Source: Hydractinia symbiolongicarpus
Taxonomy: Eukaryota; Cnidaria; Hydrozoa; Anthoathecata; Hydractiniidae
Direction: 5' to 3'
NCBI RefSeq assembly: GCF_029227915.1
Contig: NC_079881.1
Span: forward strand, 24,157,501 to 24,221,500
Length of the DNA stretch: 64,000 nt
Position 1 is the stretch's first letter, and each line of letters starts with the position of its first letter. The notes beneath the pieces were generated by a model that saw only the letters and a program-made list of their open reading frames with translations, was not told where the DNA came from and searched no databases. A program made the translations under genes and the position numbers. This document shows, piece by piece, positions 39,101 to 50,690 of the stretch.

Positions 39101-42100
39101 GATTGACTGTGGCACGTAATATAACTGATTTTGGACTTTGACTTTAAGAATGTGATAAATGAGACAATTGAATACCAAGAAGTAACACTCTTCTTAATTT
39201 GACATGATTGCTTGAACTCAGCTGTTACACTGGGCGTTGTGGCAGCGCTTTATTTCAAAATTTAGATAAGAAAGTCATTTTTGTACTGCGAGACCCCTCC
39301 TAGCCGTTAGTTCGCGCTGAAGAAATAGAGACAGTTTCAAAAACTACATTTCATTGACTTTTGTAGCGGTGTCAATCCGTTTGAGTAACAACGGTTGCGT
39401 CACATATTCATACCAACATGTATTTAGTGATTTTTCCTGATATTACTAAGTTGTATCGCTTTTAACAGTGAAACGATTGACTGTGGGACTTAATTGAACT
39501 GATTCTGGACTGTGACCTTATTATTGTGATAAATGAAACAATTGGTCTCCAAGGAAAAACATTCTTCTAAATTTCACATGATTATTGGAATTCAGCGCTT
39601 ACATTGGGCTCTGTGGTACCGCTTTATTTAAAAATTTAGATAAATAAGTCCTTTTTACTGTGGGACCAATCCTGGCCGTTAGCACGCGCAGAAAAAGTAG
39701 AGACAGTTTCAAAAACTACATTTCAATGACTTTCAAACAGTATCAGTCTGTTTGAGTGACAACGGTTCCGTCACATACTCGTACCAACATTTACTTAGCG
39801 ATACTTTTCTGATATTACTAGGTTGCATTGCCTTTAACAGTGAAACGATTGACTGTGGGACGTAATATAACTGATTTTGGACTTTGACTTTGAGAATGTG
39901 ATAAATGAGCCATTTTGACAACAAGAAATAACATTCTTCTTAATTTGACATGATTGCTGCAACTCAGCGATTACACTGGGAGCTGTGGTAGCGCTTTATT
40001 TAAAAATTAAGATAAATAAGTCATTTTTTACTGTGGGACCAATCCTAGCCGTTAGTTCGCGCTGAAGAAATAGAGACAGTTTCAAAAACAACATTTCATT
40101 GTCTTTCCAGCGGTGTCAATCCGTTTGAGTTTCAACGGTTGCGTCACATATTCGTACCAACATGTATTTACCGATATTTTTCTGATATTACTAGGTTGCA
40201 TCGCTTTTAACAGTGAAACGATTAACTGTGGGACTTAATTGAACTGATTCTGGACTGCGACCTTATAAATGTGATAAATGAGACAATTGGAATCCAAGGA
40301 AAAACATTTTTCTTAATGTGATATGATTGCTGTTACTCAGCGATTATACTGAGCGCTGTGGTACCGCTTTATTTAAAAATTTAGATAAATAAGTCATCCT
40401 TTACTGTGGGACCAATCCTGGCCGTTAGCACGCGCTGAGTAATTAGGAACAGTTTCCAAAAATACATTTCATTGACTTTCTAGCGGTATCAATCCACTTT
40501 AGTTACAACGGTTGCGTCACATATTCGTACCAACATGTATTTAGCGATATTATTCGGTAATTACTAGGTTGGATCGCTTTTAACAGTGAAGCGATTCACT
40601 GTGGAACTTAATTGGACTAACATTGAACTGTGACCTTATAAATGTGATAAGTGAGCCAACTGGACTCCAAGAAATAACATTCTTCTTAACTCGACATGAT
40701 TGCCGGAACTCAGCGATTACACTGGGCGCTGTGGTAGCGCTTCATTTAAAAAATTAAATAAATAATCCATTTTTTTACTGTGGGACCAATACTGGCCGGT
40801 AGCACGCGCTGAGTAAATAGGAACAGTTTCCAAAACTACATTTCATTGACTTTCTAGCGGTATCAATCCGTTTGAGTTACAACGGTTCCGTCACATATTC
40901 GTACCAACATGTATTTAACGATATTATTCGGTAATTACTAGGTTGGATCGCTTTTAACAGTGAAGCGATTGACTGTGTAACTTAATGGGACTAACATTTT
41001 ACTGTGACCTTATAAATGTGATAAGTGAGCCAACTGGACTCCAAGAATAAAACATTCTTCTTAATTTGACATGATTGCCGGAACTCGGCGATTACACTGG
41101 GCGCTGTGGTAGCGCTTCATTTAAGAATTTAAATAAATAAGTCATTTTTTACTGTGGGACCAATCCTAGCAGTTATCGGACGCTGAAGAAATTAAGACAG
41201 TTTAAAAATCTATATTTCAATGAATTTCTAGTGGTATCAGTCCGTTTGAGTTACAACGGTTGCGTCACATTTTCATACCAACATGTGTTTGGCGATATTA
41301 TTCGGGAATTACTAGGTTGGATCGCTTTTAACAGTGAAACGATTGACTATGGGATTTATTTGAAGTAACTTTGAACTGTGACCTTATAAACGTGATAAAT
41401 GAGCCAATTGGACTCCAAGGAATAACATTCTTCTTAATTCGACATGGTTGCTGGAATTCAGCGATTACACTAGGCTCTGTGGTGGCGCTTTATTTAAAAA
41501 TTTAGATAAATAAGTCTTGTTTTAACTGTGGGACCAATCGTAGCCGTTAGTTTGCGCTGAAGAAGTAGAGATAGTTTCAAAAACTACACTTCATTGACTT
41601 TTTACAGTGTCAATCCGTTTGAGTTACGGCGGTTGCGTCACATATTCGCACCAACATGAATTTAGTGATTTTCTTTCGATATCACTAAGTTGTATCGCTT
41701 TTAACAATGAAAGGATTGACTCTGGGACTTAGTTGAACTGATTCTGGAGTGTGGCCTTTAAATGTGATAAATGAGCCCATTGGACTCCAAGGAATAACAT
41801 TCTTCTTAATTTGACATGATTGCTGGAATTCAGCGATTACATTAGGCTCTGTGGTAGCGCTTTCTTTAAAGTTTTAGATAAATAAGTCTTTTTTTATTCG
41901 TGAAACCAATCCTGGCGGTTATCACGCGCTGAATACATAGGAACAGTTTTAAAGACTACATTTCATTGCCTTTCTAGCGGTATAAGTCCGTTTGAGTTAC
42001 AACGGTTGCGTCACATATTTGTACCAACATGTATTTAGTTATATTTTCCCGATATTACTAAGTTATATCGCTTTTAACAGTGAAGCGATTGACTGTGTAA

Positions 42101-42184
42101 CTTAATTGGACTAACATTGGACTGTGACCTTATAAATGTGATAAGTGAGCCAATTGGACTCCAAGAATAAAACATTCCTCTTAA
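39101..42184. repeat. Diverged satellite monomers left of the retroelement
   Basis: About eight monomers with many private substitutions and no long period. Two adjacent units around 40.43-41.15 kb share CGCGCTGAGTAA and TTATTCGGTAATTACTAGG. From about 39.9 kb the variants that typify the right side of the array appear (GGACTAACATTGGACTGTG, TTATTCGGGAATTACTAGG). The satellite ends at ATTCCTCTTAA, corresponding to phase 2 of the next monomer, where the retroelement begins. Confidence 0.88.
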
Positions 42185-42981
42185 CCTAAAAACATCATCT
42201 GAAACTTTGCTGGATTAGCAACCAATTGGTTGTTTTCAAACCAGGCTAATACGTTATTTAAGTCATGCTGAAGGTCAGCAATGACTTCATTTAATTGAGA
42301 TCCACAAGTGTAGATTGTATTATCATCAGCAAAGTTGCAAATATCAGTTTTTTCAATAAATAATAATAAGTCATATATAAATATATTACACAGAAGTGGA
42401 CCGAGAATAGAACCTTGTGGAACGCCGAAAACAATTGAGAGCCACTCACTAAAAGAACTGCAGATTTTGGTTCTTTGAAAACGTCCAGAGAGATAACTTT
42501 TCATAAGGTAAAGACTTTTTCTATCAAAACCATAAGCAGCCAATTTTGAGATTAAAAGGCCATGATCTATGGAATTAAATGCTTTTGACAAGTCCATTAA
42601 GACAGTTCCAACCACCCCAGACTTATCTAAGCACTGATGCCATTTGCCAATTAGGCGAAATAGAGCATTTTGGATGCTATATTTACTTCTAAAACCACAT
42701 AATAATGAGGAAAATATTGGTTGAAAACAGCTAGAAATCTGAATAAATAGAAGCCGTTTCAAAATTTTAGAAAAACTATTTAAAATACTAATTGGTCGGT
42801 AATTTTCTTTCCGAGAGTTGTCACCCTTTTTGAAAACGGGAATAACTTCAGATAGTTTCAGTACTGATGGAAACATACCGTCAGTGATGCAAGAATTTAT
42901 GCAGTTTGTAAGTGGCAAGCAAATTTTGTCTGCAACTATCTGAATTATTCTCGTTGGAATTGGGCCACTGCCTGCCTTTTT
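42184..42981 (-). pseudogene. Reverse transcriptase domain of the retrotransposon (3'-truncated)
   Basis: The frame enters at about 42981 and runs to a TAA at 42181-42183 that lies in the flanking satellite (TTAA of the monomer end). There is no ATG at the head; the codon at 42916-42918 is TTG inside the domain. Numbering 245 residues from that codon: VIPVFKKGD (25-33) and NYRPISIL (39-46) in the fingers, LMDLSKAFNSIDH (107-119) as motif A with the catalytic Asp at 109, GVPQGSILGPLL (165-176) as motif B, NFADDNTIY (195-203) as motif C with the Asp pair, and WFENNQLVANPAKFQ (226-240) near motif D. The catalytic Asps survive, but a position usually Asp in the AFD of motif A is Asn. Thumb and C-terminal region are missing, so it cannot be functional. 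Confidence 0.95.
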
Positions 42982-43589
42982 GCAATTAGGCTCAGTATCA
43001 CTTTTTGAACTTCCTCAGGATTAACAGGTAAAAAGGAGAAGTTTCTCTTCGTTTTTGAACGGATATTTAAAACACTAGGGTGATCAGCATAATAGAGAAG
43101 GATAGAATCAAGTTCATTTAGAGATACTGAAGAGGCCACTTTGGATTTCCAGGGTTTTAAATCAAGTTTCCTTATTAAATCTATGAAATATTTATTAAAC
43201 ATTGTCGCTACTTTACCTTCATCAGAGATGAATTCATTTTTAACATCATCTAACAAAGAAATCTTTTCACTACCGCGAGATTTGTTCGAAAAAAAAGGTT
43301 TACAAGAGCTTCAAAAGTCTTTGGAATTGGTCTCGTGGGAATGAAAATATGATCTCTTTGCTGCTCTGTTCATATTTACAATAATGTTTCTTTGTTTTTT
43401 ATAAAGCTTTATATATTTAGAGTCACATCATTTATTAGCTTTATTTTTATAGTGAGAGCGTTTCATGATGGCCTTCCTTATATTTCTAGTAATGTGAGGC
43501 TTTTGATTACCTCTTACTACTCGAATTTTTGCCGGTGCATGTCTATTTAGAACGTCTGTGAAGACGTTGTGAAAAGCATTAAAATTAGA
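42979..43589 (-). pseudogene. Endonuclease-RT linker of the retrotransposon, with stops
   Basis: Continuation of the endonuclease frame. After the TAA at 43590-43592 the same frame reads on with recognisable linker sequence, interrupted by TGA at 43428-43430 and TGA at 43311-43313. All three stops are in the same register (distances 162 and 117 are multiples of three), so they look like point mutations in one ancestral ORF. The last uninterrupted part (below 43311) contains EGKVATMFNKYF and FLPVNPEEVQKVILSL, typical of the stretch before LINE RTs. The frame is lost at the A5 run on the minus strand (plus 42977-42981): reading on in frame gives a stop at 42945-42947, while the frame shifted by one base continues into the RT with KKAGSGPIPTR. 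The simplest reading is loss of one A. Confidence 0.88.
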
Positions 43590-44417
43590 TTAATCAATAG
43601 CTAATAACTCAGATGAAAGGTCATACTCAAAATTTGTGCGATGAAAATTTCTGAAAGTTCTATATCTTATATATTTAGGTGAACATTTTATAAGAGACGA
43701 TTTAAAAAATGTGAAAATCAGATGATGATGATCACTGATTCCAGTTTCAAAAGAGCCGCTCTTTTGAAAGCATCTATTTTTATTTGTGAGAATGAGATCA
43801 ATGCATCTTCCATCATCCGATTTAAAACACGTAGGTGATTTTATTAAACTAGATAAATATAAATGCTCCATAAATTTCGACATATCATTGTGTGTAAAGA
43901 CTTCGTTAAAATCTCCTAGAATTACAAAACTTTCGTAAAGTGTTGAAAAATAATCCACTTCGTTAATAATCTCTTCAAGAAAATAATTGAGACATTGTTT
44001 TGGGTTACGATGTATAGATATAACAAAAAATGTTCTGTTCCTTAGTCGCAATTCAAAAGGAATACATTGAATATCCTCAGACAGAACAGGACATTTTAAT
44101 TGGCGCGAAGGAATATCCTGCCTTATATAAACCATTAGACCTCCACTTTTATCTGTAACATCCAACCTATAAGGTTGTTTAAATGAAGAGACCGCAAATT
44201 GAGCCTCTGGGAATGACGAGTCTAATTTAGTTTCTGCAACACATAGAATATCAACATGGTCTAGAACAATACATTGTAACGATATCAACTTATTCCTAAT
44301 AGAATTGATATTCAGATACGAGATTAGAATATTATTTTTATACAACATACGAACTTTTTGCAGATAATTATTATTATGAAGTCCATCAATCGTTTGACTA
44401 GTAGAATGGCTATAGAG
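43590..44417 (-). pseudogene. APE-type endonuclease domain of the retrotransposon (fragment)
   Basis: Minus-strand frame open from codon 44415-44417 to a TAA at 43590-43592. The first ATG is at 44346-44348 and gives 252 residues; the native start is probably lost, as the frame is open upstream only to a TGA at 44418-44420. Numbered from that Met, the hallmarks of the exonuclease-endonuclease-phosphatase fold are in place: YLNINSIRNK (11-20), ILCVAETKLD with the metal-binding Glu at 40 or just before, GGLMVYIR (69-76), ILGDFN (143-148), IDLILTN (183-189) and the catalytic SDHH (205-208). In LINEs this enzyme nicks target DNA to prime reverse transcription. A usual tyrosine-bearing motif reads SIHRNPKQ here, suggesting decay. 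The stop at its end is inside the ORF2 reading frame, which carries on in the linker. Confidence 0.93.
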
Positions 44418-44431
44418 TCAACAGGTCAAAA

Positions 44432-45464
44432 ATTACTGAGGGACCAATCCTAGACGTTATCGCGCGCTGAAGAAATTGAGACAGTTTAAAAAACTACATT
44501 TCAATGAATTTCTAACGTTATCAGTCCGTTTGAGTTACAACGTTTGCGTCACATATTCATACCAACATGTATTTGGCGATATTATTCGGGAATTACTAGG
44601 TTGAATTGCCTTTAACAGTGAAACGATTGACTGTGGGACTTAGTTGAACTGATTTTGGACTTTGACTTTAAGAATGTGATAAATGAGACAATTGAACTCC
44701 AAGAAATAACATTCTTCTTAATTTGACATGATTGCCGAAACTCAGCGATTACAATAGGCGCTGTGGCAGCGCTTTAATTAAAAATTTAGATAAATAAGTC
44801 ATTTTTACTGTGGGTCCAATCATAACCGTTATCGCGTGCTGAAGAAATAGAGAAATTTTCAAAAACTACATTTCATTGACTTCCTAACGGTGTCAGTCCG
44901 TTTAAGTTGCAACGGTTGCGTCACATATTCGTACCAACAAGTATTTAGCGATATTATTCGCTAATTACTAGGTTGAATCGCTTTTAACAGTGAAACGACT
45001 GACTGTGGGACTTAATTGAACTGATTCTCGACTGCCACCTTATAAATGTGATAAATGAGAAAATTGGAATCCAAGGAAAAACATTCTTCTTAATTTGACA
45101 TGATGGCTGTAACTCAGCGATTACACTGGGCGGTGTGGTAGCGCTTTATTTAAGAATTTAAATAAATAAGTCATTTTTTACTGTGGGACCAATCCTAGCA
45201 GTTATCGCGCGCTTAAGAAATTGAGACAGTTTAAAAAACTACACTTCAATGAATTTCTAATGGTATCAGTCCGGTTGAGTTACAACGGTTGCGTCACATA
45301 TTCATACCAACATGTATTTGGCGATATTATTCGGTAATTACTAGGTTGGATCGCATTTAACAGTGAAACGTTTGAATGTGGGACTTAATTGGACTGATTT
45401 TGGACTTTGACTTTATAAATGTGATAAATGAGCCAGTTTGACTACAAGAAATAACATTCTTCTT
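44432..45464. repeat. Diverged satellite monomers right of the retroelement
   Basis: Satellite resumes at ACTGAGGGACC, matching phase ~89 of the monomer (ACTGTGGGACC), and continues for about 2.8 units with many private changes (GTGGGTCCAATCATAACC, GATGGCTGTAACTC). No long period and no gene are seen. Confidence 0.88.
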
Positions 45465-46958
45465 AATTTGACATGATGGCTGGAACTCAGCGATTAAACT
45501 GGGCGCTGTGGTAGCGCTTCATTTAAAAATTTGAATAAATAAGTCATTTTTTACTGTTGGACCAATCCTAGCCGTTATCGCGCGCTGAAGAAATTGAGAC
45601 AGTTTCAAGAACTACATTTCAATGAATTTCTAACGGTATCGGTCCGTTTGAGTTACAACGGTTGCGTCACATATTCGTACCAACATGTATTTAGTTATAT
45701 TTTCCCGATATTACTAAGTTATATCGCTTTTAACAGTGAAGCGATTGACTGTGTAAGTTAATTGGACTAACATTGGACTGTGACCTTATAAATGTGATAA
45801 GTGAGCCAACTGGACTTCAAGAATAAAACATTCTTCTTATATTGACATGATTGCCGGAACTCAGCGATTACACTGGGCGCTGTGGTAGCGCTTCATTTAA
45901 GAATTTAAATAAATAAGTCATTTTTTACTGTGGGACTAATCCTAGCAGTTATCGCGCGCTGAAGGAATTGAGACAGTTTAAAAAACTATATTTCAATGAA
46001 TTTTTAATGGTATCAGTCCGTTTGAGTTACAACAGTTGCGTCACATATTCATATCAACATGTGTTTGGCGATATTATCCGACAATTACAAGGTTGGATCG
46101 CTTTTAACAGTGAAACGATTGACTCTGGGATTTAATTGAAGTAACTTTGAACTTTGACCTTATAAACGTGATAAATGAGCCAGTTTGACTACTAGAAATA
46201 ACATTCTTCTTAATTTGACATGATGGCTGGAACTCAGCGATTAAACTGGGCGCTGTGGTAGCGCTTCATTTAAAAATTTGAATAAATAAGTCATTTTTTA
46301 CTGTGGGACCAATCCTAGCCGTTATCGCGCGCTGAAGAAATTGAGACAGTTTCAAGAACTACATTTCAATGAATTTCTAACGGTATCGGTCCGTTTGAGT
46401 TACAACGGTTGCGTCACATATTCGTACCAACATGTATTTAGTTATATTTTCCCGATATTACTAAGTTATATCACTTTTAACAGTGAAGCGATTGACTGTG
46501 TATCTTAATTGGACTAACATTGGACTGTGACCTTATAAATGTGATAAATGAGCCAACTGGACTCCAAGAACAAAACATTCTTCTTATATTGACATGATTG
46601 CCGGAACTCAGCGATTACACTGGGCGCTGTGGTAGCGCTTTATTTAAGAATTTAAATAAATAAGTCATTTTTTACTGTGGGACCAATCCTAGCAGTTATC
46701 GCGCACTGAAGAAATTGAGACAGTTTCCAAAACTATATTTCAATGAATTTCTAATGGTATCAGTCCGTTTGAGTTACAACGGTTGCGTCACATATTCATA
46801 CCAACATGTGTTTGGCGATATTATTCGGCAATTACAAGGTTGGATCGCTTTTAACAGTGAAACGATTGACTCTGGGATGTAATTGAAGTAACTTTGAACT
46901 TTGACCTTATAAACGTGATAAATGAGCCAATTAGACTCCAAGGAATAACATTCTTCTT
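45465..46958. repeat. 2-mer higher-order repeat, period 747 bp (2 copies)
   Basis: Copies start at 45465 and 46212, at the monomer beginning GACATGATGGCTGGAACTC. Each dimer pairs a TTTCAAGAACTACATTTC / TTAGTTATATTTTCCCG monomer with a CTAATGGTATCAG / TTTGGCGATATTAT monomer. The second dimer is also the first part of the 2240-bp unit that follows. Confidence 0.87.
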
Positions 46959-49745
46959 AATTCGACATGATTACTGGAATTTAGCGATTACACTGGGCGC
47001 TGTGGTAGCGTTTCATTTAAAAATTTAGATAAATAAATCATTTCTTACTGTGGGACCAATCCTGGCCGTTAGCTCGCGCTGAATAAATAGGAACAGTTTC
47101 CAAAACTACATTTCATTGACTTTCTAGCGGTATAAATCCGTTTGAGTTAGAACCGCTGCGTCACATATTCGTACCAGCATGTATTTAGCAATAGTTTTCG
47201 GATGTTACTAGGTTGCATCGCTTTTAACAGTGAAACGGTTGACTGTGGGACTTAATTGAATTGATTTTTGACTTTGACCTTATAATTGTGATAAATGAGC
47301 CAATTGGACTCCAAGAAGTAACATTCTTCTTAACTCCACATGATTGCCGGAACTCAGCGTTTACACTGGACCCTGTGGTAGCGCTTCATTTAAAAATTCA
47401 GATAAATAAGTCATTTTTTACTGTGGGACCAATCCTAGCCGTTAACGCGCGCTGAAGGAATAGAGACATTCTCAAAAACTCCATTTCAATGACTTCTTGG
47501 CGGTATCAATGCGTTTGAGTTACAACGGTTGCGTCACATATTCGTACCAACATGTATTTAGTTATATTTTCCCGATAATACTAAGTTATATCGCTTTTAA
47601 CAGTGAAGCGATTGACTGTGAAACTTAATTGGACTAACATTGGATTGTGACCTTATAAATGTGATAAATGAGCCAACTGGACTCCAAGAATAAAACATTC
47701 TTCTTAATTTGACATGATTGCCGGAACTCGGCAATTACACTGGGCGCCGTGGTAGCGTTTCATTTAAGAATTTAAATAAATAAGTCATTTTCTACTGTGG
47801 GACCAATCCTAGCAGTTATCGCGCGCTGAAGAAATTGAGACAGTTTAAAAAACTTTATTTCAATGAATTTCTAATGGTATCAGTCCGTTTGAGTTACAAC
47901 GGTTGCGTCACATATTCATACCAACATGTGTTTGGCGATATTATTCGGGAATTACTAGGTTGGATCGCTTTTAACAGTGAAACGATTGACTCTGGGATTT
48001 AATTGAAGTAACTTTGAACTGTGACCTTATAAACGTGATAAATGAGCTAATTGGACTCCAAGGAATAACATCCTTCTTAATTCGACATGATTGCTGGAAT
48101 TTAGCGATTACACTGGGCGCTGTGGTAGCGCTTCATTTAACAATTTAAATAAATAGGTCATTTTTTACTGTGGGACTAATCCTAGCAGTTATCGCGCGCT
48201 GAAGAAATTGAGACAGTTTAAAAAACTATTTTTCAATGAATTTCTAATGGTATCAGTCCGTTTAAGTTACAACGGTTGCGTCACATATTCATACCAACAT
48301 GTGTTTGGCGATATTATTCGGCAATTACAAGGTTGGATCGCTTTTAACAGTGAAACGATTGAATGTGGGACTTAATTGGACTGATTTTGGACTTTGACCT
48401 TATAAATGTGATAAATGAGCCAGTTTGACTACTAGAAATAACATTCTTCTTAATTTGACATGATGGCTGGAACTCAGCGATTAAACTGGGCGCTGTGGTA
48501 GCGCTTCATTTAAAAATTTGAATAAATAAGTCATTTTTTACTGTGGGACCAATCCTAGCCGTTATCGCGCGCTGAAGAAATTGAGACAGTTTCAAGAACT
48601 ACATTTCAATGATTTTCTAACGGTATCGGTCCGTTTGAGTTACAACGGTTGCGTCACATATTCGTACCAACATGTATTTTGTTATATTTTCCCGATATTA
48701 CTAAGTTATATCACTTTTAACAGTGAAGCGATTGACTGTGTAACTTAATTGGACTAACATTGGACTGTGACCTTATAAATGTGATAAATGAGCCAACTGG
48801 ACTCCAAGATTAAAACATTCTTCTTATATTGACATGATTGCCGGAACTCAGCGATTACACTGGGTGCTGTGGTAACGCTTTATTTTAGAATATAAATAAA
48901 TAAGTCATTTTTTACTGTGGGACCAATCCTAGCAGTTATCGCGCACTGAAGATATTGAGACAGTTTAAAAAACTATATTTCAATGAATTTCTAATGGTAT
49001 CAGTCCGTTTGAGTTACAACGGTTGCGTCACATATTCATACCAACATGTGTTTGGCGATATTATTCGGCAATTACAAGGTTGGATCGCTTTTAACAGTGA
49101 AACGATTGACTCTGGGATTTAATTGAAGTAACTTTGAACTTTGACCTTATAAACGTGATAAATGAGCCAATTGGACTCCAAGGAATAACATTCTTCTTAA
49201 TTCGACATGATTACTGGAATTTAGCGATTACACTGGACGGTGTGGTAGTGTTTCATTAAAAAATTTAGATAAATAAATCATTTCTTACTGTGGGACCAAT
49301 CCTGGCCGTTAGCTCGCGCTGAATAAATAGGAACAGTTTCCAAAACTACATTTCATTGACTTTCTAGCGGTATAAATCCGTTTGAGTTAGAACCGCTGCG
49401 TCACATATTCGTACCAACATGTATTTAGCGATAGTGTTCGGATGTTACTAGGTTGCATCGCTTTTAACAGTGAAACGTTTGACTGTGGGACTTAATTGAA
49501 TTGATTTTTGACTTTGACCTTATAAATGTGATAAATGAGCCAATTGGACTCCAAGAAGTAACATTCTTCTTAACTCCACATGATTGCCGGAACTCAGCGT
49601 TTACACTGGACCCTGTGGTAGCGCTTCATTTAAAAATTCAGATAAATAAGTCATTTTTTACTGTGGAACCAATCCTAGCCGTTATCGCGCGATAAAGGAA
49701 TAGAGACATTCTCAAAAACTCCATTTCAATGACTTCTTGGCGGTA
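46212..49745. repeat. 6-mer higher-order repeat, period 2240 bp (1.6 copies)
   Basis: Monomer starts at 46212 and 48452, and at 46959 and 49199, give an offset of 2240 (six monomers plus 2 bp). Shared private variants include GATTACTGGAATTTAGCG, TTAGAACCGCTGCGTCAC, GCGTTTACACTGGACCC and AAAAATTCAGATAAATAAG. Matching 64-codon open frames at 47261 and 49501 follow from this repeat; both begin with TTG. Confidence 0.9.
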
Positions 49746-50690
49746 TCAATCCCTTTGAGTTACAACGGTTGCGTCACATATTCGTACCAACATGAATTTA
49801 GTGATTTTCTTTCGATTTTTATAAGTTGTATCGCTTTTAACAATGAAAAGATTGACTCTGGGACTTAGTTGAACTGATTCTGGAGTGTGACCTTTAAATG
49901 TGATAAATGAGCCCATTGGACTCCAAGGAATAACATTCTTCTTAATTTGTCATGATGGCTGGAACTCAGCGATTAAACTGGGCGCCGTGGTAGCGCTTCA
50001 TTTAAAAATTTGAATAAATCAGTCATTTTTTACTGTGGGACCAATCCTGGCCGTTATCGCGCGCTGAAGAAATTGAGACAGTTTCAAGAACTACATTTCA
50101 ATGAATTTCTAACGGTGTCGGTCTGTTTGAGTTACAACGGTTGCGTCACATATTCGTACCAACATGTATTTAGTTATATTTTCCCGATATTACTAAGTTA
50201 TATCGCTTTTAACAGTGAAGCGATTGACTGTGTAACTTAATTGGACTAACATTGGACTGTGACCTTATAAATGTTATAAGTGAGCCAACTGGACTCCAAG
50301 AATAAAACATTCTTCTTAATTTGACATGATTGCCGGAACTCGGCGATTACACTGGGCGCCGTGGTAGCGCTTCATTTAAGAATTTAGATAAATAAGTCTT
50401 GTTCTTACTGTGGGACCAATCGTAGCCGTTAGTTCGCGCTGAAGAAATAGAGATAGTTTCAAAAACTACACTTCATTGACTTTTTAACAGTGTCAATCCG
50501 TTTGAGTTACAGCGGTTGCGTCACATATTCGCACCAACATGAATTTAGTGATTTTCTTTCGATATTACTAAGTTGTATCGCTTTTAACAATGAAAAGATT
50601 GACTCTGGGACTTAGTTGAACTGATTCTGGAGTGTGGCCTTTAAATGTGATAAATGAGCCCATTGGACTCCAAGGAATAACATTCTTCTT
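49746..50690. repeat. Satellite monomers leading into the 1119-bp HOR
   Basis: About 2.5 monomers that contain the three types of the next block in a rearranged order. The unit at 49801 (CATGAATTTAGTGATTTTC) is joined directly to the GATGGCTGGAACTC unit at 49944. No gene is seen; the 76-codon open frame at 50010-50240 is a monomer frame that ends in the next unit. Confidence 0.82.

Larger units (their letters stand above)
1..42184. repeat. Satellite array, left segment (about 113 monomers of ~373 bp)
   Basis: The whole stretch is a head-to-tail tandem array of one monomer family. Taking AATTTGACATGATTG as phase 1, monomer starts fall at 1, 374, 746, 1119, 1492 and so on, giving steps of 372-373 bp. 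Every monomer carries the same ordered landmarks: CTGTGGTAGCGCTT near phase 42, ACTGTGGGACC near 89, GCGCGCTGAAGAAATAGAGA near 110, GAGTTACAACGGTTGCGTCA near 185, CGCTTTTAACAGTGAAACG near 260, and ACCTTATAAATGTGATAAATG near 320. No stretch over 300 bases departs from this pattern, and no coding gene is visible. The open frames on either strand that I checked start with TTG, recur with the monomer, and look fortuitous. Confidence 0.98.
42185..44430 (-). mobile_element. Truncated non-LTR (LINE-type) retrotransposon, APE endonuclease + RT
   Basis: A 2.25-kb non-satellite insert, read on the minus strand. It encodes, in order, an apurinic-type (APE/EEP) endonuclease domain, a linker and a reverse transcriptase, the order of ORF2 in CR1/jockey-like LINEs. 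The clade is my inference from motif style. The low-coordinate (3') edge stops inside the RT just after motif D, so the thumb, C-terminal region, 3' UTR and tail are absent. The high-coordinate (5') edge lies just upstream of the endonuclease, in a stretch with a stop at 44418-44420. Inactivating changes are three in-frame stops and one frameshift. I found no target-site duplication. The right edge is uncertain by about 10 bp because GGTCAAAAATTACTGAGGG partly resembles satellite phase 78-95. Confidence 0.95.

Noticed and set aside
15241-39924. A recurring ~71-codon open frame on the minus strand of many monomers (for example 15241-15456, 22700-22915, 28257-28472, 31930-32145)
   Set aside because: In the copy I checked base by base the first codon is TTG, not ATG. 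The frame exists only in a minority of monomers, differs by amino-acid-changing substitutions between them, has no recognisable domain, and recurs because the DNA repeats. No splice or promoter context supports it.
42977-42983. Programmed -1 ribosomal frameshift between the linker and RT
   Set aside because: The in-frame heptamer (A AAA AGG) does not fit the usual slippery pattern, and three nearby stops already show the copy is dead; a lost A is simpler.
43141-43344. 67-codon plus-strand open frame within the retroelement
   Set aside because: It is antisense to the endonuclease-RT linker, whose minus-strand translation is clearly the real one.
42185-44430. Endogenous retrovirus or LTR element
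   Set aside because: No LTRs, gag, protease, integrase or envelope; the APE endonuclease upstream of RT is diagnostic of a non-LTR retrotransposon.
47261-47455. 64-codon plus-strand frame, repeated at 49501-49695
   Set aside because: Starts at TTG and lies wholly inside the satellite; the two copies are one segment of the 2240-bp HOR.
50010-50240. 76-codon plus-strand frame
   Set aside because: Satellite sequence with no domain similarity; it spans conserved non-coding landmarks of the monomer.
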